The position numbers and the translations under genes are program-made. Shown one piece after another: positions 12,506-23,832 of a stretch of DNA of 64,000 nt; position 1 is the first letter of the stretch; every line of letters starts with the position of its first letter. The notes beneath the pieces were generated by a model. That model was not told the DNA's origin and did no database searches. It saw nothing but the letters and a program-made list of their open reading frames with translations. This stretch comes from Daldinia sp. FL1419 (taxonomy: Eukaryota > Ascomycota > Sordariomycetes > Xylariales > Hypoxylaceae), in NCBI GenBank assembly GCA_025201765.1, contig MU623401.1, forward strand, positions 62,001 to 126,000, in the 5' to 3' direction.

Positions 12506-15500
12506 ATGCGTCGCGCTTCCGTAGACTTATCCGACCCCTCTCGAAATATCGAGGAATCAATAGGCACCCCGGATCCGACGTCTATAGATTCCGAGCTGGA
12601 GATGACTTTGACAACAGATGAGGAGGGTGCTAGAATATACACCCCGCCTCCTCACATAGCCGCCCGATTTTATCGACCAAGCCAGAATCGTCGAAAAGAG
12701 TCGGCCGCCTCGTCGCGTCGTAATTCTATCTCGTCTGCGCATTCGCGGTCCTCACACGGCTTCGGTCACCATGGCGGCCCACAGAGCAAATACATTGCTC
12801 AGCAGATGCGTCGTGCCTCGATTCTCGAAGACCGCAAAGCTCGCCTGGCCGATAGAGCAGCGCATGCCGAGAAGGTACGCTTGAGGGCAGCCATGGCAAA
12901 GGCTGCCCCGCAGAAGAGCTCCAACTTAGAAGAGCGTGCGTTGGCCGCTGCTCAGGCTAGAGAGAAGAACCTGGCGGAAATCGTCGCCGCATGCGCCGAA
13001 GAGGTAAAGCGGGCCAAAGCAGTAGCTGAGAGTATGAAAGAAAAGAGGGAACAGGAGCTACGTAAGCTTAAGTCTCAGATGGAGGAACGATTAGCTGAAG
13101 CGGAGAAGAGAAGGGAGGAATTACGTAGTCGTCATACCGCCAAACGATCCCGGGGCCAGAGTATAATGACGAAGAGATCTGACACAAGCAGTTTGCCAGA
13201 AGAGGAGGAACACGAATCCTCTAGTATGAGCGATGTTGTGATCATGAGTGAGGATGTAGCGGTGTCCAAAATTCAATGGTGGTGGAGAGGAGTACTGAGA
13301 AGGATAGCGGTACGACAGTTCTCCGAGCTCGGCTTAAACATTGACAGCGTCAGAGACACCTCGTTTGAGCAGGTCACCGAACTGCTCGCTCAAGAGAAGG
13401 TTCTGTTGCTTACATCACGAGTCTTGCGCATCTGCGGCTTACAGGAGGGCGAACCAGGGTCGGTGGATGAGATGACCGCTGTTCGCACGTTCCTGAGTGC
13501 TTTCTTAATTTTGGGCCATCCTACCCAGGTCCTTAGCAATAAGGACCATAGGGGAGAACAGGAGCAGGTTGGATCTTCTCAAGGGCAGCCCATTCCTCAT
13601 GATGATCTAGCTAATCCACAGTTACAGGATCTTGTTGGCAAGGCGCGGGATTTGTTAATCTCTTTCGAAAATATCCTTTCTCGCCTGACGTTGATGAACA
13701 ATTATACAGTTCCACCAGCATTACGAGCAGCTCTGCCAGAATCCTATGCAACATTTCACAATGCCTTCATAGCATGGAAGGCTCGTGATTCAAACGCGCT
13801 AGTCGAAGTTATGATTTTACAATTTGTAGAGCTTGACGCAATACTCGAAGCCGTCAAAGATCGTACCGAAGAAGCTGTTGCTGATTCTTACCGACAAAGT
13901 ATTAAGGACAATCAATTGATGTTAATGGTCCGGATAAAGAGGCTTGCCGGTGCAGAGCGAGGGAAGAAAATGATTTTCGACGCTGTCAAGCAAGCCAGGA
14001 AGGCTAGGGCTGCAAAAAAGCCTGCTGGAGATATGAAACCACGAGCGACAGAACATGATCTTAGCAATGACAATCCAGTTGGAAGCAACGCAACAGCCGA
14101 TCATGTCGTTTCCTCGCAGCTTCAGACGCTTACGCCGCCGCCTACTCCACTCCGAGAGAGGGAACCAGAGTTTAACATAAGTCAGCCGATTTACCCTCCA
14201 ATACTTCCGGACAATCGAGTAATTGTCCACGAGCTAGCTATTAATCGGGAGTATCGCATTGAATATCAGCACTTTCAAGAGCAGCATAAGCTCCGCTTGG
14301 ACCCCCTTTTCCAGGACCTGAAAACCGGACCAAGGGACGAAGAAAAAGAATTCCACTACCTCATGATAATGGCCAATTACATTAGGGACAGACTTCAGCA
14401 TCTGGTCAAGTCTGGCTCATCTATGCACAGTTTCATCGGCGAGATCCTCGATACCGAAGTTTCGCAACAACAGTTCCTAGCTGGTAGTTTCTCGTACGAG
14501 CGATTCTTCTCGTCTATGGGGTCACTCCTCCCGAAGCTCTGCGCTCCAGTTCGTGACGACGAGGTGAAGGATTTGATTGAAAATAAACTTAGCCAAGGAG
14601 ATGTTGTCGATCGACTCGAGGCGCTCCTTTCATTTATCGATACCATGCTTTACGATTACGCGAACTACATGTTACAAGTCGCAGCACCAAGCCTTGTGGA
14701 ACATGCATCGGCGTACGAAACAAAAAGATTTGCCGAAGAGCTGGAGAATGGCGCGATCACGCTTCATCGCGCGGAGAATTCTTGGCGAAATGCGCGCAAT
14801 AAAGTCCATGCGGAAGTCTCGCGCCGTGATCCCGACGGCATCAATCACCCACGCTCGCGGCCTACTCCGGACAAAATCTATTGGCAGATGCTGTTAGACG
14901 AGTTTACACAGCCATCACCATCAGACGAGACCATACCGGAGCCGCTCGCCCTTGATGTAAAACGCCGTGCCCGTATAGGTCGTCAGACAATACGTATCGT
15001 TACGGCAGGTGCCATCCTGTTACAATGCAAGAATATGCTCAAGCGCGATGTCCGAGCCCCTTGGAGGACAGAAGCTGGTCGAATCCTGACTGTCCTTGAA
15101 TCTATGGATGATGATTCGAAGCCACTTCCTCAATCTACGGCTACACACGGCATTATGGCGGCGCTTGAGGCTGGGCGATCGATGCCAACAGCCACGAAGA
15201 CGCACTTACAAGCTCTTGTAACAAAGGTTCTTGCTGCTAGCGCGGATGCGAAACGTGATAATACAGACCCTAGAGAACCTGTATTACGGTTGCTTCTAAC
15301 GCGAATCCGAGGTCACATCCTGGCTAGGTTGCAAGCCGGTTCCGCTAGCGAAAAGATCAAGGCGACCAGTACAGCCGGGGAGAAGCTCGCAAGTCTCGGA
15401 TTGCCTGAGTTCGTGGAGAAAGTGCGAGAGATTGTCGACGAGATTGTCAAAGTAGGAATTGTAGATCGAGAAGCCCACGGGATGTGGTGGGAAGAGGTAG

Positions 15501-15550
15501 CTGAGAAAGTGGACAGAGAGGATTCGGCTCCTACGCCAGCGGTTGCATAA
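12506..15550 (+). CDS. Sok1/TCP11 family protein with IQ motif
   Basis: Intronless, 1014 residues from the ATG at 12506 (MRRASVDLSD). The frame is open upstream only to a TTG at 12407, so this ATG is the first usable start. The N-terminus is Ser/Arg-rich and basic. A charged Ala/Glu/Lys/Arg helical region (about residues 100-212) should form a coiled coil. It is followed by an IQ-like motif (SKIQWWWRGVLRRI, about 252-270), a potential calmodulin-binding site. The last 440 or so residues resemble the Tcp11 domain. Yeast Sok1 was found as a suppressor of protein kinase A loss, and fungal homologues are usually annotated as cAMP-mediated signalling proteins. The domain assignment comes from overall pattern and is less certain than a motif match. 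The molecular function of the family is not settled. Confidence 0.78.
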   Translation: MRRASVDLSDPSRNIEESIGTPDPTSIDSELEMTLTTDEEGARIYTPPPHIAARFYRPSQNRRKESAASSRRNSISSAHSRSSHGFGHHGGPQSKYIAQQMRRASILEDRKARLADRAAHAEKVRLRAAMAKAAPQKSSNLEERALAAAQAREKNLAEIVAACAEEVKRAKAVAESMKEKREQELRKLKSQMEERLAEAEKRREELRSRHTAKRSRGQSIMTKRSDTSSLPEEEEHESSSMSDVVIMSEDVAVSKIQWWWRGVLRRIAVRQFSELGLNIDSVRDTSFEQVTELLAQEKVLLLTSRVLRICGLQEGEPGSVDEMTAVRTFLSAFLILGHPTQVLSNKDHRGEQEQVGSSQGQPIPHDDLANPQLQDLVGKARDLLISFENILSRLTLMNNYTVPPALRAALPESYATFHNAFIAWKARDSNALVEVMILQFVELDAILEAVKDRTEEAVADSYRQSIKDNQLMLMVRIKRLAGAERGKKMIFDAVKQARKARAAKKPAGDMKPRATEHDLSNDNPVGSNATADHVVSSQLQTLTPPPTPLREREPEFNISQPIYPPILPDNRVIVHELAINREYRIEYQHFQEQHKLRLDPLFQDLKTGPRDEEKEFHYLMIMANYIRDRLQHLVKSGSSMHSFIGEILDTEVSQQQFLAGSFSYERFFSSMGSLLPKLCAPVRDDEVKDLIENKLSQGDVVDRLEALLSFIDTMLYDYANYMLQVAAPSLVEHASAYETKRFAEELENGAITLHRAENSWRNARNKVHAEVSRRDPDGINHPRSRPTPDKIYWQMLLDEFTQPSPSDETIPEPLALDVKRRARIGRQTIRIVTAGAILLQCKNMLKRDVRAPWRTEAGRILTVLESMDDDSKPLPQSTATHGIMAALEAGRSMPTATKTHLQALVTKVLAASADAKRDNTDPREPVLRLLLTRIRGHILARLQAGSASEKIKATSTAGEKLASLGLPEFVEKVREIVDEIVKVGIVDREAHGMWWEEVAEKVDREDSAPTPAVA

Positions 15551-16417
15551 AATGTGAAGAATAGCAACATTTGGGAAATGCATTCATCGTCACATGCGTG
15601 AGACGCGGAGTGCACGTCATTAAGAGGTCTTACTCGTCGGCTTGGGTTTGGGTCTATGGTTTCGGTTCAATTCTCAAATGGGCGTTTTTCTTCGGGTATG
15701 CATTCTAACACGTTTTTAAGACTGGTGATGTATTGGATTTTGGAACTGGATGGAATACCTCTTTGGAAGGATACCTTTTGCACCTTTTACATCAGCGTAC
15801 GTTTTTGGGTTTGAGACGTCGATTTGCATTGCTTGAGAAGCTTTGAAACTCTATTCAAGCTTGTCATGTTAGAATGACACAAGCGAAGAATATTTATAAA
15901 GTCTATGTATTACGTATACGGGTTCGGGAGATTAGTAAGATGCATACACGTGTAGCATATGAACATTTGGAGATTGAGGCAATAAGGACGTCTTAAATAC
16001 AATCAGATTTCATAAAATGCGGTGGTTTATCCAAGAGGTGCCTACATGAATTACTTATGCCATTTATGCCTAAGATACCTAGGTAAGCAATGGTAATGTA
16101 GGTACCTGTTAATTATGTTAGTTACCTAGTTACAGTAATTCGTACTCGCTTTAGATACCAATTACGTACTCCATCCACGTGACAGCGAGTCGGCGGGGCA
16201 AACGCGAGGCGCGTCTTCTACTTGTTCCTTTACCTTAAAGAGGTACCTAATTAAAGTTACATCTCATGCATGCATCTATAAAGTCCAGGAAGGCACTCGA
16301 AGATTAGGAACAGGGTCTAAGGAAGCCGCAATTTTAAAGATTTAGATGAAGTTTCCGACTCATTCCATATTTTTATTCATCGTCTTGTAAAACCCGCCGT
16401 CAACGAAGTTGAGAATT
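15551..16417. other. Intergenic between Sok1-like gene and mre11
   Basis: Contains the 3' flank of the Sok1-like gene and the mre11 upstream region. Several TACCTAGGTA/TAGGTACCT palindromic words cluster at about 16074-16135 and again near 16240. No gene or RNA is recognised. Confidence 0.65.
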
Positions 16418-18794
16418 ATGCCACCATCGCAACTTACCGGTGAGTCTCCACAGGCAGCATTTAGCAGCGATTGTGAGTGTAAGTTAATCATATATGGAAT
16501 ATAGATGCGGATACGATCCGCATCCTCGTCGCCACTGATAACCATGTGGGTTACGAAGAACGAGATCCCATCCGTGGCGATGATAGTTGGAAATCATTCG
16601 ACGAAATCATGAATTTGGCTCGAAAAGAAGACGTAGGCACCCATTACGCCTCCCAGATCCGCTTATACTCACTCACGGAGTAGGTTGATATGGTTTTATT
16701 AGCTGGAGACTTATTCCATGACAACAAACCGTCCAGGAAGGCCATGTTCCAGGTTATGCGATCATTAAGGAAGAACTGTCTTGGTATGAAACCTTGTGAA
16801 ATACAGTTCCTAAGCGATGCAAACGAGGTTTTCCAAGGTGCCTTTGGACATGTCAACTACGAAGACCCCGATATCAATATTTCTATCCCCGTCTTCTCTA
16901 TCCACGGCAATCATGACGATCCTAGCGGTGAAGGCAACTTTTGTTCCCTAGACTTGCTTCAGGTAGCCGGACTCGTCAACTATTTTGGCCGTGTGCCCCG
17001 GGCAGACGATATTGAAGCCAAACCGGTTCTACTACAAAAGGGTATGACTAAATTAGCACTCTACGGATTAAGCAACGTGCGGGATGAACGCATGTTTAGG
17101 ACATTTCGCGACCACAATGTTAAATGGTTTAGACCGAACCAGCAATCAAGCGATTGGTTCAACCTCCTTGCTGTTCACCAGAATCATCATGCTCACACCG
17201 CCACCGGCTATCTACCCGAGAACATGTTACCCGAATGGTTAGATTTGGTTGTTTGGGGTCACGAACATGAGTGCCTTATCGACCCCTCACATAACCCAGA
17301 GACAGGCTTCCACGTCATGCAACCAGGCTCCTCGGTTGCTACCTCATTAGTCCCAGGCGAAGCTGTAGCTAAGCACGTCGCCGTAGTTAGTATCACGGGA
17401 AGGGAGTTCAAAGTAGAGAAGCACCGACTTAAATCAGTCCGCCCCTTTATGACCGCCGAGATTATCCTAGCAAACGACAAAAGATTTAAAGGATTAGATA
17501 AGAAGAAAGAAAACCGACAGGAGCTCACGAGAAAGTTAATGGACGTGGTCGAGGAAATGATCGAAGAAGCAAACGCCGAGTGGGAATCTATTCAAGAAGA
17601 AGATTCTCTGGATAACGAACGACCTCTCCCATTAATTCGCCTGAAGGTGGAGTATACTGCTCCCGAAGGAGGTCATTACGACATTGAAAATCCTCAACGA
17701 TTCTCCAACCGGTTTCAAGGCAAGGTTGCAAATACCAACGATGTTGTGTACTTCTACCGCAAAAAGACGGCGCAGAGTAAGTGATCTGGGTCTATCAACT
17801 TAGGTGCTACTAACATGCAGCAGGGCGAACGGCAAAGGATTCAGAGCTACCAGAAGGTCTACTGGCAACCCTCGAAGATATAGACGATATTAAAGTTGAC
17901 AAGCTAGTTGAAGAATTTTTATCTGCCCAGGCACAATCCCTTAAAATTCTTCCGCAAGCACCATTTGGTGACGCAGTCAACCAGTTCGTAGACAAGGATG
18001 ATAAGCATGCTATGGAGGCGTTCGTGAGCGAGTCTCTCTCAGAGCAAGTGAGGCAGATGTTATTACTAGAGGGGGCCGACCTCGACAACGTAGACGACGT
18101 GATGGCCAAGATTAAACAGGATTCTGAAAAGGCTTACATTACAGGTAACCGAAAACAAACCAGACGGATCAAGTATAAGCCGAAGCCAGACCTATGGGAC
18201 TCTGACATGGACGGCCACTGGGAGAGGGAGGACCGGTCGGAAGCTATCGACTACGGAACGCCTGCTAGCGAGGTGAAATCCCAAATAAGCCAGCCTAAAG
18301 GCCGTGGCCGGAAAGCAGCGCAGGTCATAGAGGATGACGATGACGATATGGAAGATGCCGAGCCGCAAGCACCGGCACCAAAAACAAGAGGGAGAGGTAG
18401 ACCGTCAGCAGTGGCAAATAAACCGAAAGCAACCCCAGCAAAGAAAACGCCTGCTAAAGCGCCCGCCAAAGGAGGCCGAGGCCGCAAAGCCCAACTCTTC
18501 GAACAGTCGGAAGAAGAAGAGGAGGAAGACGTCGTGATGGATGACGACGACTTCGATCCACCCGCTCCGCCACCAAAACGTACTACAGCAAGGACGGCTA
18601 CGACGAGAGCAGCAACTACTAGATCGTCGCAAGCGTCGAAGGCCGAGTCTACTACTAAGGCGGCCCCGAAGACACGCCAGACGAAATTGAATTTCTCGCA
18701 GAAGGCGTCGCAGCAGGAACCGTTGGAGATTAGCGATGACGAGATCTCGGATGATTTTGAATCAGTGCCGGAGACGAGGACCCGGAGACGTTGA
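16418..18794 (+). CDS. mre11: DNA double-strand break repair nuclease Mre11
   Basis: Four exons: 16418-16439, 16505-16632, 16684-17776 and 17821-18794 (introns 65, 51 and 44 bp), coding for 738 residues. The tiny first exon encodes MPPSQLT and joins to DADTIRILVATDNHVGYEE. Phosphoesterase motifs are present: DNH (19-21), GDLFHDN (from 58), GNHDD (125-129), and later VHQNHHAH and GHEHE. These coordinate the two Mn ions of the Mre11 nuclease. The Mre11 DNA-binding region follows (LKSVRPFMTAEI onward). The C-terminal third is Lys/Pro-rich with GRGR/RGRGR motifs and acidic patches, as in other fungal Mre11 proteins. With Rad50 and Nbs1/Xrs2 it senses and resects double-strand breaks and acts in telomere maintenance and meiosis. 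The last acceptor is a CAGCAG tandem, so exon 4 may start at 17821 or 17824; both keep the frame. Confidence 0.96.
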
Positions 18795-20177
18795 GGGGAT
18801 ACTTGACATTAAGCGGAATGTGAAGGGTTACTAATGCTGGTCGGGACCCAGGTTTATGGGTGCCCCTACCTAACTATCTAGCTATATGATGTTTCTATCC
18901 TAGGCTATCTGAATATTGGCGACAAATCAATTAGATTATTAAGCTAGACAGCTCTACGCGATGTGCTTTTGCACGTATATTAGATGATGCGGAGCCATTC
19001 AACCTATCGTGAAGACAGAAGCTACGGGTATCGGTCAGGCAGATCATGTGAAGAAAGACTAGATGATGCACAGTGAGAGCCCTACTCTACGTCCGTAAAT
19101 ATCGGTTTAACAGGGTGTCTGATGATTTAACCTCACCCGACCACACTGCTGGTTTGAGGGGCCGGGCCGCGACGTTAGATATGCTAAGGAAGTCAGATTT
19201 TCGCTCTTTGCTACCTACATAACCTACCTAGGTACTCATATGTGCGGCATACGAGATGTAGATAACTGTGAAGGCAAATTACAGTGACATTATTAATCAA
19301 CCCTTTTATATTACGAAATCCAATGTCTAAAATGGCTTGTTTCCTGAAGCTTGCGGCTTAAATTATCGGCATAAAAGACTACCATTCGGACTGATGGTGT
19401 TCTAGGTAGCCATATAAACTCAACAATATGTCCACGCTCGAAACAACGAAGACAGGGAGTAAAGAGAAAAGTTTAGTGTCATTTTCCTATTAATATTCTA
19501 TTCGGAGTCCTTACACTGGAGATTTTCTTGGGTTAAAGCAGCCGGACACCAGCGTGTTGCGTAACCTTTATAGCCAACTTCTATTTATACACCCTTGGGT
19601 GCTGTCAAAGGCGAATTCTAGGTCCTATATTAATGTAGTTTTATTCTCGATAATATTCTGGACAACTCTTCACAAAACTTTCTGCTTATTCCCATTCGCG
19701 TTATCAATTATACGTGCGAATAATGTCACTAATAAGCCCCCCTGATCATTTTTGAAACTCGCCCACCACCACTACTTTAATAGTAGCGCGAGTAAACTTA
19801 ACGGCTCGGAGGTCTCGATATACACTTCTAGTTGATTTCAAAGCTTCCACACACTCTACCGAATTCGCATGCTGAATGAAGATCGCAAAGCTACGCAGTC
19901 GTTAAAGGTGTGATGCAAGCCTTCAGTATCATAAGTCCGTAGGCTAATAGTTAAAATTGGCCATAATATGGTGTTCGAATAGATAATATAATGGAGTTTG
20001 ATCCGGGATGGCATATGTTTCCATGGAAGACGGCTACCCTCATTAACTATTTAGGGGTACATGACCACATCTAGGCCCTGTCTGGCACAAGGAGTATACT
20101 GTCACTGGCATTTCTAACGAGCGCAACGTAGAACTTGAGGACTATCGAGATATGCATGCCTGCCTTGTCTTCGAAAG
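18795..20177. other. Intergenic between mre11 and LicD-like gene
   Basis: About 1.4 kb with no supported gene; a small open frame at 19554-19745 looks random. A CCTACCTAGGTACT palindromic word occurs near 19214. Confidence 0.65.
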
Positions 20178-21361
20178 ATGCATCTTACACTCCCAATCTT
20201 CCTCTTCTCTCTCATCGTAACCGCTATTCCTAACAAACCCCCCTCTCAGCACAAAACCACACATAAGAAAACCACCCCCAGCAAGTCCAAACCCGCCGGC
20301 AACCCGCCCAAGTACTTCCACGAAGCAGGCGGCACGCTCGAACTCGGACACTACGACAGGCGGTTCTTCCAAGGCGAAGTCCCGTACGCAGAACACGGAC
20401 CAGCACTACAACGGCTGATCCGATCGTGGCTTATGACGACTCACGAGCTTGGCGTGGATACATGGCTTGCACACGGGACGTTGTTAGGATGGTGGTGGAA
20501 CGGCCGCGTCATGCCGTGGGACTACGACCTCGACGTCCAGATGCCGACAGCTACTCTGTCGCACTTAGGGCGGTATTATAACCGCACGTTGCACGATTAC
20601 CGATTCTTCGCGGAAAAGGGGGGAGGGGAGAGGATTGTCGCGGCTGGGAGTGCTAGTCCTGGTAACAAGGGGAGCGGTAATTCCAACGAGAACGTGTTGG
20701 GAAACGGCGAAAACACTCCCATCAACAAATCCTACCTCCTCGACGTAAACCCGCACCACACGGCGCTCGCGCGGGGCAACGGGGCTAATATCATCGACGC
20801 GCGGTGGATCGACACCAGCACGGGGCTTTTTATCGACATCACGGGGTTAGCGGAGCGGGACGCGGCGAGATCGCCCGGGGTGTGGAGCTGCAAGAACGCG
20901 CATCGGTACCGGACGAGGGAGATATACCCGCTGCGCCGGACGGAGTTCGAGGGGACGCCGGCGAAGGTCCCGTTTGCGTTCGATAAGATACTCACCGACG
21001 AGTACGGCGCGAAGAGTCTGGTGGGGACGGAGTGGGCTGGGTGAGTTTTCTACCTGTCTCTTTACATCCCTTGCGCTTGGTTTATGTACCCAGACGGCCT
21101 TGGAGCCTTTTCTGGAGGTCGGAGAGAGGCGGGATTGGGAAGGGGAGGACTTGCTCTTGCTAACCGGCTCGTAGACACCGCTGGGTCCCGGAACTCAAGG
21201 AGTGGGTTAAGAACCCCGACCCACCGCCGGGGGGAAAGAACAAGGACAAAGGGAAAGACAAGGACAAGGGAAAAGATGCCAAGACGGCTACGAAGCAGCA
21301 GCAGGATGGGAAGGCTGTTGTGGTGGTGGTGGAGAAGACGGTTGTTAAGGGGGCTCAATAA
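20178..21361 (+). CDS. Secretory LicD/Mnn4-like phosphotransferase family protein
   Basis: Two exons, 20178-21040 and 21175-21361 (134-bp intron, GTGAGT...CTCGTAG), giving 349 residues. The splice restores EWAGHRWVPELKEWV, a typical C-terminal LicD-family segment. An N-terminal hydrophobic stretch (MHLTLPIFLFSLIVTAI) is a likely signal peptide or signal anchor. The core motif is AHGTLLGWWWNG (99-109) followed by WDYDLDV (114-120), the DxD-containing hallmark of LicD-type nucleotidyl/phosphotransferases. In fungi this family includes proteins related to yeast Mnn4, needed for mannosyl-phosphate addition to glycans, so a Golgi role in phosphorylating cell-surface glycans is plausible but inferred. 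The C-terminal tail is Lys/Asp-rich (KDKGKDKDKGKD) and then Val-rich. The enzyme's own acceptor is unknown. Confidence 0.82.
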
Positions 21362-21974
21362 GGGGGTGTTGATATATTGGAATTCGTGAAGCTGTGCTGA
21401 GCTCATCGTCTCCCTTTAATTTTAGGCTTGTAAATGGTTTATTTAGGTTACGGCTAGAAGATGGTATTTTGGTATTTTGGTAAAGTGGTATATGCGTATT
21501 ATAAATCATTGTAAATACATACATAAGTGAGCTTGCTTACGATTTAGACAAATAGGGATGTAGGTAGTTTGGCATATATAAAATAGCACTCATTAAGGAC
21601 TATATCTATGAGCAAGGCTATCTTCCTCGAAGGAGTGTATAATGCCACCATACTTATCTTAAAGGTGATGATTACCTTCCTCCTCCTTGCTGAGCTCATC
21701 TCGGTTTCAAGAACAATTCAGGACATAATATATACCATACCAACAAAGTAAAAACATCATACACTCCCTGGGATATATTTATAACATGTTCTTAAAATAA
21801 CTTGTAATTCGTAGGATATACGCTTAATCATTCTGTCTATAGGTTAAAGCCAACTGAGTCGTTATCCCCAAACGCCATAGCCATGCAAGGGAACCATTCC
21901 CGCCCATATCCCGGTGCGGGCAAATACAAAGCACCTGACACAGAACCGCGCACTGGCGTTATCTACCGATGCCA
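21362..21974. other. Intergenic between convergent genes
   Basis: Short 3'-to-3' spacer between the LicD-like gene and the UBL-WLM protease gene. It is AT-rich, with short TTTTGGTATTTTGGTA direct repeats near 21463-21480. No gene is seen. Confidence 0.7.
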
Positions 21975-22997
21975 TCAGCGATCCCTATTCGCCTCCTCCT
22001 CAGCCTGTTTCTGCTTCTTAACCCGCTCCTCCGCCGCCTTGGCCATGATCTCTCGCCTCGTCAACGCCCCCTGACCCGCCGCCGCTCCGGCTCCCCCACT
22101 TCTCCCTCCGCCTAGCACAAACTCCCCGCCCGTCCATCCCCCATGATCGTACGCAACCTCCTCCGACTCCTCCGGCTCGTAAAACTCCTCGCGCCCCACA
22201 CTCCTACCCCCCGACGTCCAGTCCGCGTCCGCGACCTCCCGCTCGATCTGGTGCGTCAGGTCCCAGAACGCGCGGTCGTGGTTCTGGTGCACGTTGTGCG
22301 CGAGCTCGTGGCACAGCGTGTTCCGGATGGTTCTGTAATCGCGGTATCCGTCGTACGCATCCGTGCGCAAGCGGAGCTCGATGACTTCGCCCGCGTTGCG
22401 GTTGAGGCCTAGGATGCGCGTTGTGCCCTCGTGCGAGGACTCGGTGTACGAAAGGGGGTCCATTTCGGTAAGCAGCCCGACTCTGAATTTGTGCGTGCGC
22501 ATGGCGGCGCGGATTCCCGGGTCGGTTTTTAGACGCTCGAGGAAAGCTAAAGAGCGCTCGGGGTGTGGAAGGTTGGGGAGGGGGCGGAGCGTAGCGAAGG
22601 TATATGTGCTGTCTTCGAGGGTGCGTCGAGGGTCTCGCCGGGTGTAGGCTTTGGGGAGGTTGCGCCGGGCGGAGGCGAGGTGTGCTTCTCGCTGGGCTGC
22701 GCTTCGCGAGGCGGATGCTAGAGAGGCGATTTCCTCGTTGGAAGTGCCGATTAGAGTGATCTTTTTGTCTTGGAGGTCGGAGACGGGGCGATCGGCGAAT
22801 GGCGCCCTGAGCAGGCCGAGTTTGGAGACCATGAGTTTCTGGTTGCTGACGGGGATGAATAGTTCATCTTGAATTTGGTTGGCGAGGTCGGCGACGGTGG
22901 CGTTTGGGTTTATGGTGAAGCTATGCGGTTTTCCGTGATGGGTGAGACTAATAGTGATCCCTTCGGATTCTTGTATCGTCTGGTCTTGATCCGCCAT
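21975..22997 (-). CDS. Ubiquitin-like/WLM domain metalloprotease (Wss1-like)
   Basis: Intronless, 340 residues. Residues about 12-85 form a ubiquitin-like domain (TISLTHHGKPHSF..., ending KKITLIGT). From about 130 to 290 there is a WLM domain with the zinc-protease motif HELAHNVHQNHD (about 231-242), matching HExxHxxxxxH. WLM proteases of the Wss1/Spartan type cleave DNA-protein crosslinks and SUMO/ubiquitin-linked proteins. Versions with an N-terminal UBL instead of C-terminal SUMO-interacting motifs are known in fungi and plants as UBL-WLM fusion proteins. The C-terminus is Gly/Ala-rich with a charged coiled end (KAAEERVKKQKQAEEE). No signal peptide is seen, so a nuclear or cytosolic protein is expected. 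The gene is divergent from erd2 over 835 bp. Confidence 0.9.
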   Translation of the reverse strand: MADQDQTIQESEGITISLTHHGKPHSFTINPNATVADLANQIQDELFIPVSNQKLMVSKLGLLRAPFADRPVSDLQDKKITLIGTSNEEIASLASASRSAAQREAHLASARRNLPKAYTRRDPRRTLEDSTYTFATLRPLPNLPHPERSLAFLERLKTDPGIRAAMRTHKFRVGLLTEMDPLSYTESSHEGTTRILGLNRNAGEVIELRLRTDAYDGYRDYRTIRNTLCHELAHNVHQNHDRAFWDLTHQIEREVADADWTSGGRSVGREEFYEPEESEEVAYDHGGWTGGEFVLGGGRSGGAGAAAGQGALTRREIMAKAAEERVKKQKQAEEEANRDR

Positions 22998-23832
22998 GTC
23001 TGTAATCGCGTGATATTGAAACGGAGTATAAGTCGGAGATAAAGGTATATTTGTATACAGGGTTGCAAGAGGAAAGATATCTCAGCAGGTAGACGAATCT
23101 ATCGGCGATAGGGGAAGGAATTAAATAATATAAGAGAAAGAAAGAGAAATCAGCCCTACCTATTGGCTCCGAGGAATTAAATATATGTTTTTCTTTCTAG
23201 CCATTCCTATCGAAGATTCTACAAAGTGTGGTTCACTTACATTGTATTTGTTGTAACGGTAGCTTTGTAATCTGTCGGTTGGTACGTCAGAAGTCGGATG
23301 CCTCGTTTACGCCAAGAGATTCGATGGTCCGCTTTTGCAACGTTTGTGTCAGGTACGAGTTCGATGCCAAGCGCCCGTTCCCAAGTCTGCCCCACCATAT
23401 AAATATCAACCAATGGGAATATATCATGCTTGGGAGGTATTGTGTGACATCATCCATAGTGTGGCTAGTAATCTAATCTTGGATATTCTTGTTACGAATA
23501 AGCCACAATTGGAAAGACGAGGTAGCGCGGCATTAGCATTTGTCCAGGGATCCAATCATACGTCAATCGCGTCGCTGGTGTATTGTGTCCTTTTTAAGAA
23601 ACATTTAACATTCTTAACTTGGAAGTTTAAAGTCGTTTTTGGCCCTCGCCAGGTCAACATAACAGTTACATCTTTTTTAGTATTCACAGCTCCGTCTGTG
23701 AATCCCCCCCCAAATTGAATCCCTCATATAAACTGAGGTTTTACTAAAACCCATCTATGATTTCTTCGTCGACGCGATTACGTTTATTCGTCTTGAAAGC
23801 CTAAGGAGCTTTGCTCCCTCAAACCTACCACC
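22998..23832. other. Bidirectional promoter region, WLM protease / erd2
   Basis: Divergent 5' flanks of the protease (minus) and erd2 (plus). An open frame at 23228-23476 contains several Cys but no recognisable domain, and it overlaps the expected promoter. No RNA gene is seen. Confidence 0.6.
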
